This document shows, piece after piece, positions 56,501-64,000 of a stretch of DNA of 64,000 bases. This stretch comes from Isoetes taiwanensis (taxonomy: Eukaryota > Streptophyta > Lycopodiopsida > Isoetales > Isoetaceae). Numbering within the stretch: position 1 is the first letter of the stretch; each line of letters opens with the position of its first letter. The position numbers and the translations under genes are program-made. Below the pieces are notes generated by a model, which saw only the letters and a list, made by a program, of their open reading frames with translations, was not told the DNA's origin and ran no database searches. The stretch lies in the NCBI GenBank assembly GCA_021234155.1, contig JAJEKV010000587.1, forward strand, positions 62,001 to 126,000. The letters are read 5' to 3'.

Positions 56501-57191
56501 CCGAAATTTTCTCTCTTCCTCTGTTCTCGGCTTTGCCCACGATTTTTGTATTCGCCATGGCCAGGCAAAGGTTTCATCAATGCAGAGATTTGAGCTTTTA
56601 ATCTTTTGATCTATGCCTCTTTCACTCGCTACTCAGCTTCCTTGCCATAGCCACAAACCCATTGAGTAGCTTTCCAAATTTCTTCCCAGTTATGGTCTGC
56701 ACAGTATTTCCTTTTTGTTTGCATTTTCATGGTGCTTACGAGATGCAGTATTATGAATGCCAGATCGATGTAACACCACAGGGGAACGTGGACTAAAGAC
56801 AGGTATACAACTGCTCCTATTTGTGAAAATAATCTCATGGTTTCTTATGTTTTGTGTAAATGTATTCTGTGATTTTGGCCGACCTCTTTACATTTTTTGC
56901 AAAGGGTATAGCTTTAGGTCTATGGCATTGGTTGTTATAGGAAAGCTCCCTACTTCTGGTACCCATGTGCAATCTGGCTATGGTTTCCTGAAGCTACCTT
57001 GCCAGATCCACAACAAAAGCACGAGAGAGGATGGCAGCTTCAAGAGCAGAAAAAGCTGCAGCAGAGGGCTGCAAGGGAATGAGAGGCTTGCTAATGTATT
57101 CCAGAGTCAGGGCCTTACTTAGACCAAATTGTTTTGTCTTGCCACTACAAAAACGAATTGCTCTGTCTTACCATAACTGTAGAGGAGCATG

Positions 57192-57394
57192 GCGAGTTGT
57201 AGGACTCTAGAATTCTTGGGTTTAAGCAACCCGTCTATTGCTAATGTAAGACCCTGTTTCTTAAATCCCTCCCTTTTCTAGCACAAACAAATTCTAAAAT
57301 TTGAGGCTCTTTACAGGGATTGGATGTCAATCTGATTATCACAGATTATGGCATGCCTGGAATGACAGGATACGATCTTTTAAAGAAGCTCAAG
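57192..57394 (+). pseudogene. Type-A response regulator gene fragment (two exons, one intron)
   Basis: Exon 57192-57245 encodes RTLEFLGLSNPSIAN and ends at a GTAAGA donor. A 71-bp intron (57246-57316, ending TTTACAG) follows; exon 57317-57394 encodes G-L-D then [19 protein letters not shown] and KKLK, ending at a GTGTGT donor. This is the centre of a receiver domain, including the phosphate-accepting aspartate in the TDY motif, and is very close to plant type-A ARR proteins, which damp cytokinin phosphorelay signalling. The cysteine common before MPGMTG is glycine here. The DD and K motifs and all other exons are absent within the Helitron. The phase is consistent across the intron, so genomic DNA was captured, not a cDNA. 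Confidence 0.85.
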
Positions 57395-58027
57395 GTGTGT
57401 TTTCCTCAAACATCTGTAGATTTGCGCTTTGAATCTAAACACACAGAACTTATTCGCAATTTTTACATGTTATGCATTGCGATCCAGCCAGGGCAGTTGA
57501 GGATCTTATATTTCTTTGAAAAACAAGGTATGGTTTTCTAGGCCATTGAGCGTTTCTTACAGATTCTTGGATAATCATTTTCGGAGATGATAGAATGACA
57601 TGTGCCAAAATACTCAGTTTACCTCATTCAACAATATATTTAAGCCAATTATGATCTGTAACATAACCACATCATGGTGCAGGGATTTGATATCACATGT
57701 TCTAGCCCATCTGCAGAAATGATATAGTGCGCAGTGGCAGTGGGAGAAGCAAAATGAGTAACAGAAAATGTATAGCCTGTGTAAGTAATAACAGTCAAGC
57801 TGAAGCTTTTATACAAGGAAATGAAGGCATGGCTGATTATCTTGCTTCTGATTAACAATTTTCCAGCCGCAGCTAGAATCCAAAGGACAAGTACATTTTG
57901 TGCAAAACGATGGTTAACACCACATTGGAAGTCACATTGTTTTTTCCTCTTTAATTATAAATTTTACTGGCCCTTAAACTATAAATAATGTTGGTTGATG
58001 TTTTTGTTTACTTTCCTGCATTGTCAG

Positions 58028-58101
58028 CATTTGCACCCTGCTTTCAGTTCGACGCATGGATTATTCCAAAACGTCATGCCTCATATTTTAGAGAAATAGA
58101 G
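58028..58101 (+). pseudogene. Exon resembling GalT-like / ADP-glucose phosphorylase
   Basis: A 74-nt segment bounded by a strong acceptor (TTTCCTGCATTGTCAG) and a donor (GAG then GTAAGT) reads, in its only open phase, FAPCFQFDAWIIPKRHASYF and REIE. This resembles the C-terminal half of plant galactose-1-phosphate-uridylyltransferase-like proteins (pattern AP-----F--WI-P--H-S-F), part of the HIT-fold nucleotidyltransferase superfamily. No other exon of such a gene is recognisable nearby. The match is by eye from memory of the family, so moderate confidence. It would be a second donor gene in this Helitron. Confidence 0.5.
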
Positions 58102-58880
58102 GTAAGTACACATGTACACTTATTGTTTATTTTGGCTGACTATGGAACAAAATTTGCAATAACTAAGAATAAGCATGACATGTCCTATATTAGTTACTTT
58201 GAATATTACCCTCCCATGTGGGCTTCCATGTGGCCATTATGTCTCAACATGGAATATTTTAATTTGTAGAGCCATTCCAAAATGAGCTCAAAAGATGCAG
58301 CATTTATGTGTCCAAAGCATGTGAATGAGGTAGCTTCATTATCGATACTAACTTCAAATAAAGAATGTCACAAAACAGAAGCATGTGTAGGTTTTATATC
58401 TTTATTTCTATAAAAGAAACATTTAGGCACTTCTGTAATAGGAGCTCAGAAGCCTCTGCAGGTGTTTTTTGGATGACAAAACAGCTATGATCCTTACGTT
58501 GACATTTAGACAGCTTTGGTAGCAGTTGAGGATATATCTCTACATTAGGACCTGGACCATCCACTCAGATACTAAATCTTTGGGAGCATACATGCCCTTT
58601 CTACATGTATGGTGATATAATTGACAGTTAAAGTTGACAACTGGCATTATACTGACATTAATTTCACACACACGATATAAACAAGTTTTCCAACCATTTT
58701 ATGTCTTGATAATAGAACTTTATTAAAATCATGTTAACGATCATGAATTTGGGCCTCAAATTAATGAGGCAATGTTGTAATCCTTGGTCCTACATTACAT
58801 TCTTTGACGATTATAAATGGGATGATATTGTTTATATTTTATATTATTTATTATAGAATAATAATACTACATTTCATGTT

Positions 58881-59101
58881 TGCCCAATGGTGGTCAAAGT
58901 CCATATGTAATATGTAATATATAAAGGAGGGATTTGATTAAGCAATAAGTTGTTATTTGCATTGATTGCCCAATGGTGATCACACCAAAGTCCATATGTA
59001 AGGAGGGATTCTATTAAGCAATAAGTTGTTATTTACATTGATTGCCCAATGGTGATCACACCAAAGTCCATTGTAAAGGAAGGATTCGATTAAGCAGTTA
59101 G
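58881..59101 (+). repeat. ~75-90-bp tandem repeat, three units, in Helitron B
   Basis: GCCCAATGGTG-TCA...CCAAAGTCCAT, AGGAGGGATT, TTAAGCAATAAGTTGTTATT recurs three times, with the third unit most diverged. It lies close to the Helitron 3' end. Confidence 0.85.
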
Positions 59102-59490
59102 CCATGTGACTCGAGATGCAGTTCTAACATAGGAACAACATCCTGACATAAAATCTATATCAATATTATTTATTATATATTATAGAATAATTATACTACG
59201 TTTTTTGTTATTTGTATTGATTGCCTCCTTTGCATTGAATAGAACTACAAGCCATACCAAACTCGCACTATCTTAGATGTCACAGGATAGAAAGACATGC
59301 ATTCTATAGGTTTTTGTGGGACGATAAAAATCCATTCAATTCAATTCAAGTCAATTTTATGTTTCACAGAGTGGTGAACCGTAGAATGGTGAGACTGGTG
59401 AGTGGTGAGCCGCAGAGTGGTGAGACTGGTGAGTGGTGACCATTTAAAGGTTTTCAACTTATGCCCAGCAACGCTGGGCACCATTACTAG

Positions 59491-59860
59491 TTATAATATA
59501 AGATTGTGCTTCATATGCCTAGCCTCATAAAGAAATATAGACTTTGACTATAGCCTCACCCCAAAATTTGCTCAGATTAGCTTCAAAAAAAAAAAATGTT
59601 TTGCTCAGATTAGCACTTTACTCACACTCAGGCTTGCTATGAACAAGGATTGTGTTGTTCTACTCAAAGCTCTCAAAGATAATGATGCAACACTATCTAA
59701 TATAAAGGAGCTAAGTTTCTTTTAAACGTTTGGATATTTTCGTTATTATAAAAAGTTACAAATTTGAATTATTACTTCACGTTTTTTTTTATTGCAGTCA
59801 AAACATTTACACGCTCCCAACTTATGCCCAGCAACGCTGGGCACTGTTACTAGTAACTAG
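59491..59860 (+). mobile_element. Short Helitron 3' segment (A) between nested Helitron B and H4
   Basis: Homologous to the remnant at 20400-20706 and carries a full 3' hairpin (59825-59843) followed by CTAG at 59850-59853 and a second CTAG at 59857-59860. The H4 sequence resumes exactly after the second CTAG. Its left end starts TTATAATATAAG rather than TC, so either the 5' end is altered, with B inserted at its first base, or B and A together are one element with two successive 3' ends. Confidence 0.6.
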
Positions 59861-59887
59861 TACGATATAACATTATAATATAAGATA

Positions 59888-61949
59888 CTAGTAATGGTGC
59901 CCAGCGTTGCTGGGCATAAGTTGGAAATCTGTGTGGACGAAAACCTATTCAACTCAGTATAATAGAAACCAAGCCTAACATTGCTGAGCTTTAAGAGGCT
60001 TTTGTGCATTCGACACCCTTCCTCTTCCTTTTTCCTTTTGCTCGATTCCACATTTCCCTTCTCGCTCGTTTCTCGCTCGTTTCGCTTTTTTACCTCCTTC
60101 TCCCTTCACTTCGCTTCCCTTTCCCATTTCCGTTTTCCCTTCCTTTTTTTTTCTGACGGAGTTTTTCTCTTCCCTTTTCATCATTTCCCCGCCCTTCCCT
60201 TTTTCCCGTTCCTTTTTCTTTTCATTTTCACTTTCCCTTTCCCCTTTCCCATGCCCTTTTTTCATCTCTTTTCCCCACCTTTGCATATGCACTTTTTCTT
60301 CCTTTTTCCATCCTCTTCCACTTTATCCCTTGCCCTTTTCCGCTTCTCTTTTCCCATTTTCCTCGTGCCCATATTCCTTACCTCCCCCCATTTCCGCCTT
60401 CCTTTTCCTTTTTCCTTTCCCTTCCCTTTTCATTCTTTCGCCACTCTTTTCGCTTTTTTTTTTCTCTTTTTTCTCTTTCTCCCTTCTTTTCCTTTTCTCT
60501 TTTCCCTATGCCTCTCCTTTCCATACCCTTTTCTCTACCCTTTTTATGTTCCCATTTTTCACCTTTTCCCACCTTCTCCTCCTTTTCCCTTTTCCACTTT
60601 TCCTTTTCCCATTGCCTCTTCTTTCGCTTTTTCCCTTTTTCCTCACTCTTTCTCTCTTTTTTTTTCCCCCGTGCCCTTTTTCCCTTTCCTCTTCCTCTTT
60701 TTCAATTTCTTGCTCCTCACCCTTCTCCCCTTTTTTTCCCCTTTTCCCTCCCTTTTCCCAACCCCTCCTTTTTTCCCCTTTTCCTCTTTTCCTTTTCTCG
60801 GCCTTTTTCCCTTTTCATGATGGACTTTTCCTTTCCATTTTCCTCCTTTCCCAAACCTTTCCCCCTTTCTCTTTTACTTGTGCCCTTTTTACCTTTCCTT
60901 CACCCTTTCTCCCTTCCTTTCCTTTTCCCATATCCTTCCCACATTGTTTCTCTTTCCTTTTTTTCTATGCCCGTTTTCCTATTTTCCCCCACACTTTCCC
61001 TCTTCCCCTTTTCTTTTTTTCCATGTCTTTTTTCCATGTCTCGTTCCTTTTTTTCTCTTTTCTTTTTCCCCTTCCCTTTTCTCATTTCCCTTTTCACTTT
61101 GTCTAATGCCCTTTTTCCAGGTTCTATTTCCTCCTTTGCCCCTCCTTTTTTCTTTCTGCTTTCACCTTTTCCATGCCCTTTTTCCCTCCCCTTCTCCTAT
61201 TCCCTCTTTTGCCTGCCTTTTTCCTCATTTTCCCAACCTTTCACTCATTTCCTTTTCTCGGTGCCCCTTTTCCCTTCCCTTTCCCTTCTGCTTTCCCTTT
61301 TTTTTTTTTTTGAAGGCAAGAATGATCTGCATTGCATTCAAAGGATAAGAGTGTTTCCCTTCTCTTTTCCGTTCCCATGCCATTTTTCCCTTCCCTTTTC
61401 TTCTTTCCTCACCCTTTTCCTTTTTCTCCTTTTTCCCATGCTCTTTTTCCCTTTCCTTTTCCCATGCTCTTTTTCTTTTTCCTTCCTTTTCCCATGCTCT
61501 TTTTCTTTTTCCTTCCTTTTTCCATTCTTGACCCTTTTCCCCTCTCTTTTCCTTTCTCCTATGCCATTTGCCCTTCCCTTTTCCCCTTTACCTCTTCCCC
61601 TTTTCCTCGTGTCCTTTTCTCAGGTTCCCTTCCCCCCTCCCTTTTGATTTTTTCTTTCCCTTTCTCTTTTCCCATGCTTTTTTCTTTTCTCTTACCCCAC
61701 CCTTTTCCCTTTCTCTTTTTCCCTTTTCCCCGTGCCTTTTTGCCCCTTCATGTTCTCTCTTTCCTCTTTCCTTTTTCTTTTTCCCCCTTTTTCTTTACCC
61801 TTTCCCCATAAGAGATCAAAATATGATCAATCACGGTGGTAGGAAGTTATGCGAGAAATCTCGGCCTTTGGATGCACCTAAATGATCTCGGCCATTCAAA
61901 TTAGGGCTCGATGCACTACACACTTACGGTATAACATTATAATATAAGA
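59888..61949 (-). mobile_element. Non-autonomous Helitron with polypurine core (H5, array member)
   Basis: 3' end CTAG at 59891-59888 with hairpin at 59898-59916; 5' end TCTTATATTATAATGTTATA at 61949; host A (59887) and T (61950) flank it. The core (about 60010-61810) is polypyrimidine on the plus strand. It is separated from H4 by the two bases TA. A 54-bp LINE tail is inserted in the core at 61300-61353. The frames over the core are artefacts. Confidence 0.9.
61292..61361 (-). mobile_element. Tiny LINE tail inserted in Helitron H5
   Basis: TTTCCCTT at 61292-61299 and 61354-61361 flanks a poly(T) run followed by GAAGGCAAGAATGATCTGC. This is the reverse complement of the GCCTTC-poly(A) tail seen at 9456 and 20790. 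It interrupts the otherwise pure pyrimidine tract and dates after H5. Confidence 0.75.
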
Positions 61950-63703
61950 TGTATATTTACAAAAGCCACTTTATGGAAAAAAGAACTATTCCATGTCACT
62001 TCCACATCACCTTTTATCATGTCAACCTTGCAAATTTGTCTTTTTGCCGTATCATTTGACCCTTTTCCATTTTATTCCCAAAAACTAAAAGTTCTCGTTT
62101 TTGGAAAATTTGTCTTCTAATGGTTATGGCTTGGAAAAATATCTATGCTTTTGAAAAAAGGCCTCACATAGCCCTTCAAAACTTGATTATTGGGATGTGT
62201 GCCAAAGTTTTTTTTTTCTTTTTCTTTTTTTTTTTTTGGCAAAACTAGCACACCTACTCCTAGTCTACCTATGCCTATTTCTCACCTATATCCCCTCCCC
62301 CCCCCTCCCCGGGAGGCGACGTGGAACTACTCACATGTGGATCGGCAACAGGCCAGATCCCACGTGAAGCGCCATGCAAGCAATTAATAATTCGCTTGTG
62401 GTTTGGTATTTATAGCTTGGCCTGATTTTCTTGAATAGACCTGTGGGATAAATCTTGCTCCTTTCTAAAACCAAAATCTGCCAAAAACTCGAAGAAATCT
62501 TGAATCCACCTATCATGCACCACTCTTTCAGTTAAAATCTGCCTAAATCATCCTATATGCCAACTGGGAAACATCCTGAACCAAAAAAACATGCAGAATA
62601 ATGTTGAATCAAGCAAATCGACAAAATACAGTGGATTATTTGGGGAAACTCTCTTCATCTGAAGATATTAAGGCATTACATATCTGTGATTTGGCACCCG
62701 GAATTGACTGAGAAGACCGATTCTTGCTTGAGAACATTGAAAGACATAGAACAGTAACCAATGGATAACATGGAATTCATCCATGCATGTGGATGTCCGT
62801 TTTTTTTCTTTTCAGGTGCATTTCGAGGGTCACAAGCTACCATTTGAACGATGCAATTAGCTGAGTGATTTTTTTGATCTGATACGTAAACCCTACAAAA
62901 TCTGTAGGGTTTGGATTTTGGCGGCCTTCCTAGCCTTTGAAGTGGTTGAGAGGTTGCGTGCACAGTTCCCTCGAGGGTCCAAAGATAGACCTCAATAGAC
63001 ATAACATATAACATAACCCCATGGTTCCAAAGTTGCCTCATCGAGATGGCTCCTAACAAGCCGGACATCGTATGATTGAGCATGCCAGAAGGTATTGAAC
63101 AATAATTCGACTATTGGTTGCATTCAAAAGTCCAGAATTATCCTATGACACATATTTTGGAGCAGAGATTTTCAAGTACATGATGGGTTCAGACTAGCAC
63201 ACTAACCAAATAATGCATTGAGGGAAAGGTCGACTAGTTGCTTATATGGAGTACAGATTGGTTGGGTTTGTCATGGAAGTTGGTCCCTATGGTAACTAGA
63301 CTCATGTGCAAAGTCAGAGATGTGTTCCAAGGGACGTGTTCAGAGCTTGCTAAAGTGACTGAGCCCCAATCCATTCTCCCCAATCCAGCTTTGCATCCAT
63401 CACCCATATAGATCCAGGCCTATACGTAATGCAACCCACTGCCTATACGCACGTGGCTCTGGCTTGTCCCCTGCATATTCATTCATTCATCACGATAGTT
63501 CAATTGCACAGTTGCATCTATAAGGCCAGTGTTACACTCTGACAAATGTTTGAGGAGTAGGCAATCGATCTTGGATTGCCGAGTACATGCTATGTTTAGA
63601 CTAGCCCACTAAGCAACGAGTGCATTGAGCAAAAGCTCGACTAGTTGGCTCTAGTGAGCCGAATTTGGCTCTGTTGGTCATAATAGTTGGCTCTTAGAGT
63701 AAA
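61950..63703. other. Stretch without a recognisable gene
   Basis: No supported gene. A 135-codon minus-strand frame (62676-63083) has no recognisable domain. An imperfect ~110-bp direct repeat is present at 63178-63290 and 63582-63695 (TTAGACTAGC-CACTAA, GTGCATTGAG--AAAG-TCGA, CTAGTTG-CT). Its second copy ends just before the next Helitron. Confidence 0.4.
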
Positions 63704-64000
63704 CTAGTAAGGTGCCCAGCGTTGCTGGGCATTAGTTGGAAATTTTATATATTATTGTTTAATATTGATACTATAACGACATCTTGTAACATTGTGAATG
63801 GGCCATGGCAATAGATTTTTTCAAAATGGCCTATGGTCCGCGAGTCCCAGTATCAACAATGGCGCTTGAATATTCAAAGAAGAAATGTTAGAATAGAATC
63901 TTGGAAAAAAACCTACATGTGGATCAAATATATATTTTCTTGTATTGTATATGACATGTTTGGCTCTATTGTACAAACCAAGCAAATCTATATGACTCTA
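63704..64000 (-). mobile_element. Helitron 3' end, continues beyond the window (H6)
   Basis: CTAG at 63707-63704 next to host A, hairpin TGCCCAGC-GTT-GCTGGGCA at 63713-63731, then ATTAGTTGG as in the other copies. The polypurine core is not reached. The 5' end lies outside the window. Confidence 0.8.

Larger units (their letters stand above)
56386..59490 (+). mobile_element. Nested Helitron carrying host exon fragments (B)
   Basis: Plus-strand start TCTTATATAATAATGTTATA after A (56385); 3' hairpin at 59462-59480, then CCATTA and CTAG at 59487-59490 before T (59491). The 3.1-kb body is not polypurine. It carries exon-like segments with splice sites, including two type-A response-regulator exons and one exon resembling GalT-like uridylyltransferase, all in plus orientation. 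A further exon-like segment of unknown identity lies at about 56942-57120 (after TTGTTATAG; contains EQKKLQQRAARE). A tandem repeat (58881-59101) lies near the 3' end. No Rep/helicase. Confidence 0.85.
54236..59885 (-). mobile_element. Non-autonomous Helitron (H4), interrupted by nested Helitrons
   Basis: 3' end with CTAG at 54239-54236 and hairpin at 54246-54264; 5' terminal sequence TCTTATATTATAATGTTATA at 59885. The element is split: the part up to 56385 ends GATCCATTCAA, and 59861-59885 resumes TACGATATAACATTATAATA, exactly as in the uninterrupted H3. Everything from 56386 to 59860 is inserted at that A^T. Without the insert H4 is about 2.18 kb. Its 3' half (54236 to about 55600) is very similar to H5 at 59888-61290, and its 5' half is nearly identical to H3, with the switch inside a run of TTCTACCCTTT repeats at about 55605-55680. 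It is therefore a mosaic of its neighbours. Confidence 0.9.

Overview
The window looks like nuclear DNA from a land plant with a large, repeat-dominated genome. The evidence is Copia and Gypsy retrotransposons, plant-type non-LTR elements, CACTA ends, AATAAA-type polyadenylation signals, GT-AG introns, a type-A response-regulator fragment (cytokinin signalling) and an F-box-type relic. I cannot place it more narrowly; a fern, other seed-free plant or gymnosperm would all fit. I see no rRNA, tRNA, CRISPR array or complete conserved gene. All functional calls come from reading motifs by eye.

Layout. 0-6.3 kb: two degenerate minus-strand genes, one with SDGAASQFK and FFGSNHGK motifs, around an 11-unit minisatellite. 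6.25-15.5 kb: two CACTA-type termini that do not form a clean pair, a 1.7-kb poly(A)-tailed retroinsert with an 11-bp target duplication, and a decayed LINE with endonuclease and reverse transcriptase pieces. 15.5-28 kb: LTR fragments, a LINE tail inserted just beside a Helitron 3' remnant, then a GC-rich graveyard (22-27.7 kb) with a SWIM-type and a zinc-knuckle relic. 28-36 kb: two Helitrons with long polypurine cores. The second splits a small secreted cysteine-rich peptide gene inside its signal peptide. 36-40 kb: foldback and TIR elements and minisatellites. 40.1-44.8 kb: a Copia element with apparently identical 160-bp LTRs and GTTAG target duplications but disrupted coding frames. 45.4-47.5 kb: an F-box-like pseudogene abutting a Gypsy reverse transcriptase fragment. 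47.6-61.9 kb: a 14.4-kb head-to-tail Helitron array with nested insertions. 63.7 kb to the end: the 3' part of another Helitron.

The most notable system is one non-autonomous Helitron family. On the element's own strand it starts TCTTATATTATAATG and ends with a hairpin (TGCCCAGC, loop, GCTGGGCA), about 6 nt and CTAG, between host A and T. Its core is 1.2-1.7 kb of almost pure purine, always purine on the element-sense strand. The copies are stacked end to end with TA spacers. Two further Helitrons sit exactly at the 5' junctions of residents, one copy is a mosaic of its two neighbours, and a nested Helitron carries exons that look like a type-A response regulator and a GalT-like uridylyltransferase. 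The disrupted peptide gene confirms one insertion to the base, because its reading frame resumes exactly when the Helitron is left out.
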